DNA of 32,078 nucleotides, from assembly GCA_001784615.1 (NCBI GenBank), contig MFRQ01000130.1, forward strand, positions 1 to 32,078, in the 5' to 3' direction. This DNA is from Candidatus Melainabacteria bacterium RIFOXYA2_FULL_32_9. GTDB taxonomy: Bacteria; Cyanobacteriota; Vampirovibrionia; Gastranaerophilales; UBA9579. The translations under genes and the position numbers were made by a program. This document shows positions 8,000 through 17,288 of the stretch, in pieces. The notes under the pieces are model-generated. The model was not told the DNA's origin and made no database searches. It was given only the letters and a program-made list of their open reading frames with translations. Every line of letters begins with the position of its first letter. Positions within the stretch are counted from its first letter, which is position 1.

Positions 8000-8777
8000 A
8001 GAGAGAATAAACTTTTTTGGCATCAACATAGACCCTTTAACAATGGAAGAAACGTTATTCAGAATCTCTGAATTCATAGAGAAAAAGCAAATTACACAAC
8101 ATGTGGTTATCAATGTTGCTAAGTTAGTTTATGCGCAAAAAAATAAAGAATTAAAAAATATAATAAATTCGTGCAAACTAATCAATGTTGATGGAGCCGG
8201 AATAATTTTAGGGGCTAGATTTTTAGGAATAAATATCCCCGAAAGAGTTACCGGTATAGATTTAATGCAAGAATTGGTTGCCTATTCAAGCAAGAAAAGA
8301 TATAAAGTCTACTTTTTTGGAGCTCAAGAGTTTATAGTTAAAACAGTAATAGAAATTTATAAACAAAAATATCCTGAATTAATAATTGCAGGATACCGAA
8401 ATGGTTATTATTCCTCTGATGAAGAGGAAAACATCGCAATGGATATAAAAAACTCAGGTGCTGATATCTTGTTTGTTGCAATGGGATCACCCAAGAAAGA
8501 GATTTTTATAAATAAATATCTTCATAAAATGGAAGTCCCCTTTGTAATGGGGGTAGGCGGCAGCTTTGATGTTATTGCAGGAAAGGTCAAAAGAGCCCCT
8601 AAATTTCTCCAAAAATATGGCCTAGAGTGGTTATATAGGCTCTATCAAGAACCGAAGCGCATGTGGAAGCGATATCTGGTTACAAATTCTATATTTTTTA
8701 TAATGCTGTTCAAACAATTCATTAAACAAAATTTCCCCTTGAAATTTTTATTTTTAAAATCCCGTCAGACTTCATAG
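7983..8777 (+). CDS. WecG/TagA/CpsF-family glycosyltransferase (GT26)
   Basis: A 264-residue transferase of the family that adds N-acetylmannosamine (TagA) or its uronic acid (WecG) to a lipid-linked acceptor at the inner face of the membrane. Family motifs are clear: NVAKLVYAQ, NVDGAGI (D70 is the likely catalytic aspartate), ERVTGIDLM, VAMGSPKKE and GVGGSFDVIAGK, then a basic C-terminal region (YQEPKRMWKRY) that helps membrane binding. It overlaps the co-polymerase by 17 bases, so translation is coupled. A second ATG six bases downstream is an alternative start. A UDP-ManNAc-type dehydrogenase further down (18077) could supply UDP-ManNAcA, so the two may work together. The sugar specificity cannot be read from sequence. 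Confidence 0.85.
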   Translation: MKMKDKERINFFGINIDPLTMEETLFRISEFIEKKQITQHVVINVAKLVYAQKNKELKNIINSCKLINVDGAGIILGARFLGINIPERVTGIDLMQELVAYSSKKRYKVYFFGAQEFIVKTVIEIYKQKYPELIIAGYRNGYYSSDEEENIAMDIKNSGADILFVAMGSPKKEIFINKYLHKMEVPFVMGVGGSFDVIAGKVKRAPKFLQKYGLEWLYRLYQEPKRMWKRYLVTNSIFFIMLFKQFIKQNFPLKFLFLKSRQTS

Positions 8778-8899
8778 AGAACAGATTATTTTTGAGAAAG
8801 CCTATAAAATGCGAAGCAATTTTATCAGCGACGAAAAAACAATACGTTCTTTATTTCCAAATAAAACCTTATCAGTAATTTAAAACAAAAGAATATATT

Positions 8900-10264
8900 A
8901 TGAGTAATTTTAAGAAGTTAGATCTGTTTTTTATATTTTTATCAATTATTTTTGGAGCATTAATATTATTTTTTCCAATCCAAAAATTACTCATAATGTT
9001 TTTAGGGGTTATTTTTCTGACTTTATTAGTGGCTAAACCCAAATATTGCTTTTATTTAATGCTTTTATTGTCAACTTATGTATTCCCCTTTGAAACTGAG
9101 GCCAGACAATTACCGTTTAATCAAACAGATATCTTAATTTCACTCTGCTTTATAGGGGCTTTAGTTAGAATACTTTTTCTTGATCAGAGATTTAATCCCA
9201 AAACGAGGATTGATAAATGGATTATTATCTTGCTAATCTTGTATTTCCTGGCTGGGTTTACCTCTATTAGCCATAGAGGATATCAAGGCTTTTTAAAATT
9301 TGGGGAAACAGTTACTGTATTTTACTTAAGTATTTATTTTATAAGAACTAAAGAGATTAAAATATCAAATCTCATCAGATTCATATTATTTATAGGAATA
9401 TTTCAAGCATCTTATGGCATATTACAATCTTTAACGGGCAGTTTTGGAGCTAATTTTCAATCAGAAAGAGGTCTTTTAGGATATATTGGACTAGGATCAA
9501 AGTTAGTATGGCATGGTAGAGGCACATTTGCTCACTTTAATCATTTCGGTCCTTTTTTAAGTATGATCTTTTTATTTTTCTTACCTATAAATCATTTTCT
9601 GGTAAAAAATAAGAAGAAGGGGTATATGATACTTTTAATTCTCCTAACTGGAGTCATTATTTCATATTCTCGAGCAAGCTTGCTAGGATTAGTCGCTGGT
9701 ATCATATTTTTCCTATTTCAGATTAAGAAAAATAAGCTTAAATTTCTCTCAATATTAGTATCTGTGTTATTAGTGGCTTTAGGACTATACAATTTCTTAA
9801 AAAATACATCATACATAACGACACTAGCTCCCAGAAATGATATATGGGAGGTAGTATTTACTGCTATTACCAGTAGTACACGTACTTTATTGTTTGGAAC
9901 AGGGTTAAAATCTTATACAGACGCTGTATGGGTTTATCTACCCGGCAATATTCTTCCATCATCATACAATGATTTTCAGGCACACAATTTTTGTCTCCAT
10001 TACATTGTAGAAATTGGAATAATAGGCTCAATAATAGTATTATCATTCCTGATTTACACCATAGTTGCAGCATATAGTAATTTTAAAACTAATACGAAAC
10101 TAGCAAAAGTTTTAAGCTCATCAACCAGCATTGTTATTGTATGCTTCTTTTTTGAAGGATTATTTGATACTGCATTTAATTTATTTACTATACAAATATG
10201 GTTATTTTTAATTTTAGGTCTTATGTATTCCAAAGTCCCAATAATAAATAAGGTTAAACGATAG
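8900..10264 (+). CDS. O-antigen polymerase/ligase family membrane protein (Wzy/WaaL-like)
   Basis: A 454-residue integral membrane protein with about ten to twelve hydrophobic segments. It carries the O-antigen ligase-family region: HGRGTFAHFNHFG at 205-217 before a membrane segment, SYSRAS at 255-260, and a long loop ending in an AHNFCLHYIVEIG-type motif near 354-366. Such proteins either polymerise lipid-linked repeats (Wzy) or transfer polymer to a lipid or protein acceptor (WaaL, PglL). Next to export and co-polymerase genes, Wzy is the likelier role. A 122-base gap without a clear ribosome site precedes it; the GT2 gene follows six bases later. Confidence 0.8.
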   Translation: MSNFKKLDLFFIFLSIIFGALILFFPIQKLLIMFLGVIFLTLLVAKPKYCFYLMLLLSTYVFPFETEARQLPFNQTDILISLCFIGALVRILFLDQRFNPKTRIDKWIIILLILYFLAGFTSISHRGYQGFLKFGETVTVFYLSIYFIRTKEIKISNLIRFILFIGIFQASYGILQSLTGSFGANFQSERGLLGYIGLGSKLVWHGRGTFAHFNHFGPFLSMIFLFFLPINHFLVKNKKKGYMILLILLTGVIISYSRASLLGLVAGIIFFLFQIKKNKLKFLSILVSVLLVALGLYNFLKNTSYITTLAPRNDIWEVVFTAITSSTRTLLFGTGLKSYTDAVWVYLPGNILPSSYNDFQAHNFCLHYIVEIGIIGSIIVLSFLIYTIVAAYSNFKTNTKLAKVLSSSTSIVIVCFFFEGLFDTAFNLFTIQIWLFLILGLMYSKVPIINKVKR

Positions 10265-10270
10265 AATTAG

Positions 10271-11287
10271 ATGAATATACTAATCTCAGTTGTTATTCCA
10301 ACATATAATAGAGCTAATATAATTACAGATGCTATCGATTCTGTACTCAAACAAACTTATCAAAATTTTGAGATTCTAATAATAGACGATGGATCGGCTG
10401 ATAATACTGAAAACATAATTAAGGAGATTCAAGACCAAAGAATTAAATATATTTACCAGGAAAATAGTGGTCCTGCAAAAGCAAGAAATAACGGAATAAA
10501 ACATTCAAAAGGTGAATACATTGTATTTCTTGATTCAGATGACTTATGGCACCATGAATTACTAGAAAAACATATCAAAATCTTAAATACTAACAGTAAT
10601 ATAGGCATGGTATCTAACCATAGTTTATATAAAACTTTTGATGGCCAATATATACGCAAAAAAACTTGTCAGGCTAAAAATAATAAAGAATATCTCCAAT
10701 ATATTTTGACAGAACCTGATAAAGCTTATCCTGGACCTTCTACAACCATGTTTAAAAGAGAGTGCTTTGAAAAAGTGGGATATTTTGATGAAACATTGAA
10801 TTTTTGTGAAGACTGGGATCTGTGCTTTAGAGTAGCACTTTTTTATGAGTTTCATTGTATTAACGGAACATTAACCTACGTCAGGGTACACCAAAACAGC
10901 TTGAGCAGGACTCGTGAAGTGGAAAAATTTAGAAACAGCTATTTAAAATTTCTACAAAAGGCTTTTGAAAATACAAGTCTGCTGCAAGAAGCTTTATATC
11001 ATTTTGCACTTAATAAACATAATTTATTTTCCTGCTTGATAAAATGCAAACTATTAAACATAAAAAATAAAGCTTATAGCAATGCTTTATGGTCAATTGG
11101 CAGCTGGGCATTATATAAATCTAGAGATTCTTTTGTTGCAAGGAAAAATCTTCTAGAAAGTCTTGGATATTCACATACTAAAATATTTAATCTAAAATTT
11201 TTAATGGCTCTTTTACTTAGCCATTTTCCATTATTTATGCTAAACACTTATGAAAAGCTTAAAAAAGGATCTGGGAGAGCCTATTAA
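10271..11287 (+). CDS. Family 2 glycosyltransferase (GT-A fold)
   Basis: A 338-residue inverting-type transferase. The N-terminal nucleotide-binding start ISVVIPTYNRA is at 5-15, IIDDGS at 37-42, and the metal-binding DSDD at 88-91 is the DxD motif. FCEDWDLCFR at about 178-187 carries the catalytic-base ED. The last 100 residues are basic and partly hydrophobic, as in enzymes that work at the membrane surface. It probably adds one sugar to the lipid-linked repeat. It begins six bases after the polymerase gene, and its stop overlaps the flippase start by one base (TAATG), so all three are in one operon. Donor and linkage are unknown. Confidence 0.88.
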   Translation: MNILISVVIPTYNRANIITDAIDSVLKQTYQNFEILIIDDGSADNTENIIKEIQDQRIKYIYQENSGPAKARNNGIKHSKGEYIVFLDSDDLWHHELLEKHIKILNTNSNIGMVSNHSLYKTFDGQYIRKKTCQAKNNKEYLQYILTEPDKAYPGPSTTMFKRECFEKVGYFDETLNFCEDWDLCFRVALFYEFHCINGTLTYVRVHQNSLSRTREVEKFRNSYLKFLQKAFENTSLLQEALYHFALNKHNLFSCLIKCKLLNIKNKAYSNALWSIGSWALYKSRDSFVARKNLLESLGYSHTKIFNLKFLMALLLSHFPLFMLNTYEKLKKGSGRAY

Positions 11288-12777
11288 TGAACATACATAC
11301 TGAAAAGAAAGTAAGTCTGTCAAAAAATATATCATTCGTAATGTTTGCAAGCATATTCAGGCAATTTTTATCTCTCTTTTCAGGAATTGTTGTAGCCAGA
11401 ATATTACTACCGCAAGATTTTGGAATAATAAGTATGGCTGCAACTTTTAGCGGCTTAATCGATGTATTCAGTAAATTTGGAATGGAAACTTTTATAATTA
11501 GCCGTCAGAATCTATCAAAGACTGATATTAACTCAGTTTATCTACTCAATATTCTTGCAGGTATTGTTTTTGCTATAATAATGATCATAATATCTCCTGT
11601 AATTGCAAATATTTATAGAACCCCTGAAGTAAAATATATTCTATTTTTTGCAGCAATATCACTTTTGATCACTTCTTTTATAAGTATACCAAGGGCTTTG
11701 CTTATTAAGAATATGAGACAAGACGTGGTATCGAAAATAGAAATAGTTCAAAGTCTTTTAAATGTCGGTCTTATAATAGTATTTGCTCTTTTAGGTTTCC
11801 GTTATTTAAGTTATGTAATTCCATTATTAATCGTTAATTCAGCAAGTTGTATAATTTATCTTGTTATAACAGGATGGAAATTCTCAATAGACTTTAGTAA
11901 AGATATTTTCAGTCAAACTTTTGCTTATAGCAAAAGTTTCTTACCTAAAACGATCCTTACATTCTTTGTTTATAATTCTGATTACATATTTATCGGGTAT
12001 TTATTAGGTCCAACTTTATTAGGATATTACTTTTTTGGCTTTGATAAAGCTTCAATACTTGTAGGATTACTCGTAGGTCTTCATTGCAATATATTTTTCC
12101 CCATCTTTTCAAAATTACAAGCAAATAAAAATGATTTAAAAACTACTTTCTTTTCACTTATGGAAAAGCAAGCTTTTATAGTATATCCATTGATTTTCGC
12201 TCAGATAATGCTGGCAAAAGAGCTAATCAACCTGATTTATGGAGCAAGGTGGGACAATTCTATTTTAATTTTCCAGTTAATTCTGGGATATATCTTTGTA
12301 CGTATAACAGCTTCAATTATTCATGTTTTATTTGATGCTGTTAATATGCCTCAACAAAACCTAAAACACTTTTTACTTATTACACCAATATGTCTCGTGG
12401 CATTCTTTATAGGAATCAAACTTGGAAACCTAAAAGGAGTAGTAATAGCAGCTTTTGTTGCTCATTTATTTGCAAGTTTCTTACTGTTTATTCGTGTCTG
12501 TTTTGTTTTTAAGTGGGATTTCAGTGAATTTTTATCATATCTGTCCAAATTTTTTATTCCAATTATTTTACAAATTCCTGTTATTATTCCATTAAAATTA
12601 TATTTAAATTACCTGACTTTACCGGATTACATCACAATATTAATAATGGTTCCAATTATTTTTACTTTATATATATTCTTAACAAGCTTATTCTTAAAAG
12701 ACTTTTATAATAACGTTGTGGAACCTACCAGACTGAAAATATTGTCCATAATAGGAGATAAACTGGTAATGGATTGA
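11287..12777 (+). CDS. Wzx-like polysaccharide flippase
   Basis: A 496-residue membrane protein with about 12-14 transmembrane segments, of the polysaccharide biosynthesis/MOP flippase superfamily. The N-terminus is typical: a polar lead, then FVMFASIFRQFLSLFSGI and VARILLPQDFGIISMA. Wzx proteins move the undecaprenyl-linked repeat unit to the outer face of the inner membrane for polymerisation. Translation is coupled to the GT2 gene through a TAATG overlap. It is the last gene of the tight operon; a repeat-rich gap of about 500 bases follows. Its length is in the normal range and I see no frameshift. Confidence 0.85.
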   Translation: MNIHTEKKVSLSKNISFVMFASIFRQFLSLFSGIVVARILLPQDFGIISMAATFSGLIDVFSKFGMETFIISRQNLSKTDINSVYLLNILAGIVFAIIMIIISPVIANIYRTPEVKYILFFAAISLLITSFISIPRALLIKNMRQDVVSKIEIVQSLLNVGLIIVFALLGFRYLSYVIPLLIVNSASCIIYLVITGWKFSIDFSKDIFSQTFAYSKSFLPKTILTFFVYNSDYIFIGYLLGPTLLGYYFFGFDKASILVGLLVGLHCNIFFPIFSKLQANKNDLKTTFFSLMEKQAFIVYPLIFAQIMLAKELINLIYGARWDNSILIFQLILGYIFVRITASIIHVLFDAVNMPQQNLKHFLLITPICLVAFFIGIKLGNLKGVVIAAFVAHLFASFLLFIRVCFVFKWDFSEFLSYLSKFFIPIILQIPVIIPLKLYLNYLTLPDYITILIMVPIIFTLYIFLTSLFLKDFYNNVVEPTRLKILSIIGDKLVMD

Positions 12778-12840
12778 TAAAGGTAAAATTATTATTCCTG
12801 GAGAACTAAGAGGTTATCCAGAAAATAAAAAATGTACAAT

Positions 12841-13151
12841 TGTCATTGCGAAGATTCCAAAGGAATCTGTGGCAATCTATCCATTATGCTATTAAGGACA
12901 GCGGAAAAAATCATTAAAGATTTTGATGAAAAAATGCGAAGCGGGAGTGAAGTTTTTGGGAAAAGCAGCTTCGCTGGTCTGGACTAAAAACGAAACTCAT
13001 TCTATCTTTTGTGATTTTTGTAGGCTGCTTCCTGCGCGAAGCGGGAGCTGCGCAAGCTCATTCCTGTGCTCAGCTATTATTCAGAATTGAAAAGATCGCC
13101 ACGGTTTCTTTTAGAAACCTCGCGATGACAGTGCAAAGCACCTTGCAATGA
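12841..13151. repeat. Nested palindromic repeat cluster in a 500-bp gap
   Basis: The gap 12778-13276 has no gene. It opens with TGTCATTGCGA (12841-12851) and a small palindrome AGATTCC/GGAATCT. Its right part has GGTTTC/GAAACC (13103-13119) running into CTCGCGATGACA (13119-13130), the inverted copy of the opening core with one change. Between these lies a G+C-richer block (about 12925-13080) with several GCGAAGCGGGAG and GAGCTGCGCAAGCTC motifs, itself palindromic. After 13130 come GTGCAAAGCAC and another degenerate core, TTGCAATGATA. This looks like one element inserted in, or grown inside, another of the same family as that at 1407-1507. Confidence 0.65.
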
Positions 13152-13276
13152 TAATATTCTCATTAATTAGATTCTGATCTTTACCGATAAAACTGATATT
13201 ACCAGAATTTTTATATTTGCTTTGTCATTTTTCTATAAGTAAAATTAGAAAAGTTACATAACAAAAAAGTTTTATT

Positions 13277-13723
13277 ATGTCTGGAGTAGTTTATTTTTTA
13301 TACAAGATAGCAAGAGCGCTTTATCTTGCCCATATACCTTTGTTACCTGCGTTAATCAAGTTATTTATCAGGGTTATATTTGCGTGCAGCCTTCCTTATA
13401 CTGCCAAAATTGGAGAAAACACCATTCTAGGTTATGGGGGACTTGGAATAGTGATTCATTCTGACAGTATAATAGGTAAAAACTGTATAATTTCTCAGGG
13501 AGTTACAATTGGAGGGAGCAGCCGCAATCCTAAAGTACCTGAAATAGGGAATAATGTTTTAGTTGGGGCAGGTGCTAAGATTATCGGCCCGATAAAAATA
13601 GCTGATAACGTTGTAATTGGAGCCAATTCTGTCGTAACCAAAGATATTCCTTCAAACGTATTGGTAGCAGGCATACCAGCCAGAGTAATTAAAGAAAATA
13701 TTAATATTAATGACTATTTATAG
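13277..13723 (+). CDS. Hexapeptide-repeat O-acetyltransferase (serine acetyltransferase-like)
   Basis: A 148-residue left-handed beta-helix acyltransferase. Repeating hexapeptide turns run from about residue 44 to 125 (IGENTILG, IIGKNCII, IGNNVLVGAGA, IADNVVIGANSVV). The closing motif AGIPARVIKE is typical of this group. H61 in GIVIHSDSIIG matches the catalytic histidine position of CysE-like enzymes. At 148 residues it lacks the N-terminal helical domain of true serine acetyltransferases. In a polysaccharide locus such a protein most likely acetylates a sugar from acetyl-CoA, though this is inferred from context. The start has no strong ribosome site. It is 20 bases ahead of the first GT4 gene. 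Confidence 0.8.
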   Translation: MSGVVYFLYKIARALYLAHIPLLPALIKLFIRVIFACSLPYTAKIGENTILGYGGLGIVIHSDSIIGKNCIISQGVTIGGSSRNPKVPEIGNNVLVGAGAKIIGPIKIADNVVIGANSVVTKDIPSNVLVAGIPARVIKENININDYL

Positions 13724-13743
13724 TTATTAAACACATAATTATT

Positions 13744-15003
13744 ATGAAAAAGACCAAACAAAAACTAAAGGTACTCCATTTAATCTCTTCTCTAGCTATT
13801 GGAGGAGCAGAGAGACTGCTTGTTGATTTAATTAAAGTATCCAATTTATGTTCTAGCGATAAAAAATGTTATAACAAATCAAATAATGATGTTGAGTTTA
13901 TCATTGTCATTATAAATGATGTAATAGACGAAGAATTAAGGCAACAATTAATTTCTACCGGCTACAGCGCTTATTTTCTAAATAAAAAAGAACGTGATAA
14001 AAACCCTAAATACCTATTTAAACTCCTTGATATAGTTAAAAAGCACGATATAGATATTATTCACTCTCATAATAATGGCAGTAAATACTGGGCAATATTG
14101 TGCAAGCTGATAAACTATAAATTAAAGTTAGTTCACACCATTCATGACTCTGTGATTTTTAAAAAGCCAGATAAATTAAGTCTTTTTAAACACAATAGTT
14201 TTACAAACCCAATCATGAACTTATTTAAAAACAATAACATCAAAAAAACAACCCTAGTATACGGTGGTTCAGGCAGATTAAATCTCTTTATCCATAAAAT
14301 TTTTATAGATATGAATATAGCTATATCTAAAGCTATTTTAGAGGAATGTAATAACAATGGAATCAAGAAAAAAACCCTGATATATAACGGTATTGATACT
14401 AAAAGGGTTAGTAATATTACCAGACAACATAATAGAAACATGGAAACATTAAATATAATAAATGTTTCCAGAATTACATATCATAAAAAAGGTCAGGACA
14501 TACTTATAAAAGCCCTTAAAGAGTGTAAAGATAAAGGCCTGAATTTTACCTGTAGTTTTGTAGGTGGTGTGTATGATTATGATAAAGCGTCTATAGAGTA
14601 TCTAAAGGATCTTATAAAGAATTATAATTTAGAAAACGAAATCTCATTTTTAGGTAATAGAAACGATATTCCTGATTTACTGGCAAAGGCAGACTTGTTT
14701 ATATTGCCATCAAGACATGAAGGCTTGCCTTTAGTTTTACTAGAAGCCATGGCTTCAGGGTTACCTGCTATTGCCAGTAATATTTCCGGTTCAAATGATA
14801 TAATTAATCCTGAAGAGAATGGCTTGTTATTTGAAAGTGAAAACCATACTGATCTGGCTAATAAGATTTTAGAGCTTTACAATAACCAGAACAAAATGCA
14901 TTATCTGGCACAAAATGCCCATAAGCACGCACAGCAGTTTGATATTTCAATAATGTGCAAAAATTATTATGCTTTATACAGAAAATTAGTTAAAAAATTA
15001 TGA
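13744..15003 (+). CDS. Family 4 glycosyltransferase (GT-B fold)
   Basis: A 419-residue retaining transferase. The N-terminal acceptor domain starts VLHLISSLAIGGAERLL (10-26) with the glycine-rich loop. The C-terminal donor domain carries the EX7E signature in PSRHEGLPLVLLEAMASGLP near residues 321-340. A stretch at about 145-185 is Lys/Asn rich and is longer than in many relatives. It is a cytoplasmic or membrane-surface enzyme adding one sugar to the repeat. Its stop overlaps the next GT4 start by four bases (ATGA). The sugar cannot be predicted. Confidence 0.86.
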   Translation: MKKTKQKLKVLHLISSLAIGGAERLLVDLIKVSNLCSSDKKCYNKSNNDVEFIIVIINDVIDEELRQQLISTGYSAYFLNKKERDKNPKYLFKLLDIVKKHDIDIIHSHNNGSKYWAILCKLINYKLKLVHTIHDSVIFKKPDKLSLFKHNSFTNPIMNLFKNNNIKKTTLVYGGSGRLNLFIHKIFIDMNIAISKAILEECNNNGIKKKTLIYNGIDTKRVSNITRQHNRNMETLNIINVSRITYHKKGQDILIKALKECKDKGLNFTCSFVGGVYDYDKASIEYLKDLIKNYNLENEISFLGNRNDIPDLLAKADLFILPSRHEGLPLVLLEAMASGLPAIASNISGSNDIINPEENGLLFESENHTDLANKILELYNNQNKMHYLAQNAHKHAQQFDISIMCKNYYALYRKLVKKL

Positions 15004-16046
15004 AAAATAACTCAAAAATATTAATGATAGGCCCTGATCCAGATTCTTTTGGAGGAATTTCCTCCGTAATAAAGCTGTATCAAGGATCTTTTGATAATGT
15101 AATGTTTTTATCGTCATGCAAAAATGGCAATATCATTAGTAAAATCTTGTTTTTTGGTTATTTTTTACTAAAATATATCCTTATCTTGTTTAAAAATAAG
15201 AGTTTAAGGATAATCCATATCCATGTATCTACAGGTGCAAGCTTATTTAGAAAATCAATAGCCGTAAATATAGCAAAATTACTCAATAAAAAGGTTATAT
15301 TTAATATACATCCAGCTAGATTTAACGAATTTTACAAAAATTCTCATCCACTAATAAAGGCCTATATTAAAAATATACTTGATAAAAGTGATTTAATCTT
15401 AATATTATCCGAAAAAATCAAAATTGATCTTATGAATATATGCCCTGATGGCAATTTTAAAGTATTATATAACCCAATTACTATAAAAGAGCTTAAAATA
15501 AAAACATCTGAAGATATAAAAGCCTTGTTTTTAGGTAAATTATGCCGTAATAAAGGTGTTTATGATATTATTGAAGCCGCAAAACAAGTAAAAAGCGATA
15601 ATATTAAAATATATTTATATGGGGACGGTGATTATAAACACTTCCAAAAATTAATAGAATCTAATAATTTACAAGATAAAATGTTTATATCAGGTTGGAT
15701 TTCTGGAGATAAAAAAGAGAAAATTATAGAGACCTCAGATATATTTGTTTTACCCTCTTATACTGAAGGACTGCCAATCTCAATTTTAGAAGCAATGGTA
15801 AATGGATTACCAATAATATCAACTCCTGTTGGTGGAGTTCCTGAAGCCGTTATAGATGAAGTAAACGGTTTTTTAATTGAATCTGGAAATTATAACGCTC
15901 TTGCTGATAAAATAGAACTTCTGGCAAATAATAAAGAACTTAGGAATAAAATGGGTCAAGAGAGTTTCAATATAGCCAGGGAAAAATTTGATATTAGTGT
16001 AATAGTAAACCAATTAAAGGGCATTTATGAAGAACTATTGGGATAA
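15000..16046 (+). CDS. Family 4 glycosyltransferase (GT-B fold), second copy
   Basis: A 348-residue GT4 enzyme distinct from its neighbour. It begins with ILMIGPDPDSFGGISSVI (7-24), the phosphate-binding glycine loop, has a hydrophobic stretch at about 45-62 (ILFFGYFLLKYILILF) and ends with the donor domain signature PSYTEGLPISILEAMVNGLP near 251-270. Translation is coupled to the previous gene by a four-base overlap, and the next gene starts inside its last 20 bases. The three genes are thus one translational unit, and each transferase probably adds a different sugar to the same repeat. Confidence 0.86.
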   Translation: MKNNSKILMIGPDPDSFGGISSVIKLYQGSFDNVMFLSSCKNGNIISKILFFGYFLLKYILILFKNKSLRIIHIHVSTGASLFRKSIAVNIAKLLNKKVIFNIHPARFNEFYKNSHPLIKAYIKNILDKSDLILILSEKIKIDLMNICPDGNFKVLYNPITIKELKIKTSEDIKALFLGKLCRNKGVYDIIEAAKQVKSDNIKIYLYGDGDYKHFQKLIESNNLQDKMFISGWISGDKKEKIIETSDIFVLPSYTEGLPISILEAMVNGLPIISTPVGGVPEAVIDEVNGFLIESGNYNALADKIELLANNKELRNKMGQESFNIAREKFDISVIVNQLKGIYEELLG

Positions 16047-17265
16047 AAGCAATATATACGACTCTTTTAACAGGTTATATAACTATGTCATCAAACATGA
16101 TTATACAGGCATAGATGTATTTGATGGCCTAAACAGCAAGCTTTTTAAGGATACACCTTTATATAAAAGCAAACTCTTTCGACTTGCCCTAATTCAATTT
16201 TGTAAAAGAAGTCCTGTAAATTTCAGGAAGCTTTTACTCGTTTCCCCGGGATTTAATCCTAAAGCAGGTGCATTGTTCCTCTTAGGCAACCTGAATATGT
16301 ATAAAGCCACAAATGATGATCAATACAAAAATGAAGCTGAAAGATTATTCTACAAGTTAAAAGAAACACATATACATAGATATAAAGGTATTAGCTGGGG
16401 ATATAATTTTGAATGGCAGGCAAGGGCTTTCTTTGTACCTATAGATACACCAAATATAGTTACAACTGTGTGTGTTGGTAAGGCATTACTAGAATATTAT
16501 AATATTTTCCAGGATAAAGAGTCATTAGAACTCGCTGTACAGGCTGCTGAATTTATTCTTAACGAGATGATTAAATTTGAAGATGAAAACAAACTTTGTT
16601 TTGGCTATATACCAGAAGAAGATGCAGAAGTGCATAATGCTAATCTTCTTGCTGCAAGCTTTTTATCATCTTTAAACCAATATATTAAAATTCCTGATTT
16701 AGATAAAAAAATCATAAAATCACTCAATTTCTCAATTTCTGATATCAATAAAGACGGATCATGGCCTTATGGGACAAAGCCATTTCATCGATGGGTTGAC
16801 AACTTTCATACAGCCTTTAATATTGAAAGCCTTATTAATATTAAAGAAAATCTAAATTTAATAGATTTAACCCGAGTTATAGATAAAGTAACAGATTTTT
16901 ATTTTGATGAACTGTTTACAAATGAAGGAATGCCGAAGTATTACAATAATAACCTTTATCCCGTCGATATTCATGTGATCGCTGAAGCAATTATCCTTAT
17001 AAATAGACTCAAACTTTTCAAAATTACTAATAATCAGGAAAAAATTGCAAAAATTGAGAAAAAACTTCTTGAATTAATCAATGTTTTTCAGGATAAAAAG
17101 GGATATTTTTACTACCAAAAAGGAAAATATTTCTGGAATAAAACCCCATATATCAGATGGGCACAAGCCTGGATGTTTTACGCTCTTAGTGATATTATTC
17201 TTTTTGAAAAATTATATTCAAATAATCCAAATGAACTTTCACAGACGCAAGTTTATAATTTATAA
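16027..17265 (+). CDS. Unknown protein of polysaccharide loci, probable (alpha/alpha) barrel
   Basis: A 412-residue soluble protein with no signal peptide. Its conserved-looking motifs are WGYNFEWQAR (124-133), VHNANLL (202-208), DGSWPYG (243-249) and WVDNFHTAFN (256-265). The pattern of paired helices with aromatic and acidic residues at the turns suggests an (alpha/alpha)6-toroid, like unsaturated glucuronyl hydrolases or cellobiose epimerases. Similar proteins sit beside glycosyltransferases in many exopolysaccharide loci, sometimes mislabelled as aminolevulinate dehydratase; that comparison is from memory. The start (AAAGGG seven bases upstream) lies inside the preceding GT4 gene, so it is made together with the transferases. 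The function is unknown; a sugar-processing or scaffold role is inference. Confidence 0.7.
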   Translation: MKNYWDKSNIYDSFNRLYNYVIKHDYTGIDVFDGLNSKLFKDTPLYKSKLFRLALIQFCKRSPVNFRKLLLVSPGFNPKAGALFLLGNLNMYKATNDDQYKNEAERLFYKLKETHIHRYKGISWGYNFEWQARAFFVPIDTPNIVTTVCVGKALLEYYNIFQDKESLELAVQAAEFILNEMIKFEDENKLCFGYIPEEDAEVHNANLLAASFLSSLNQYIKIPDLDKKIIKSLNFSISDINKDGSWPYGTKPFHRWVDNFHTAFNIESLINIKENLNLIDLTRVIDKVTDFYFDELFTNEGMPKYYNNNLYPVDIHVIAEAIILINRLKLFKITNNQEKIAKIEKKLLELINVFQDKKGYFYYQKGKYFWNKTPYIRWAQAWMFYALSDIILFEKLYSNNPNELSQTQVYNL

Positions 17266-17288
17266 TAATATATTCAGTTAAATTAGTT

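Noticed and set aside
13164-13190. A flagellar sigma28-like promoter (ACCGATAA) before the acetyltransferase
   Set aside because: The -10 box is close to GCCGATAA, but no TAAA-type -35 box is at the right distance, and the downstream gene is not a motility gene.
17081-17281. A second frame of 66 codons overlapping the end of the barrel protein gene
   Set aside because: It is a shadow in another frame of a well-supported gene and has no start signal of its own.
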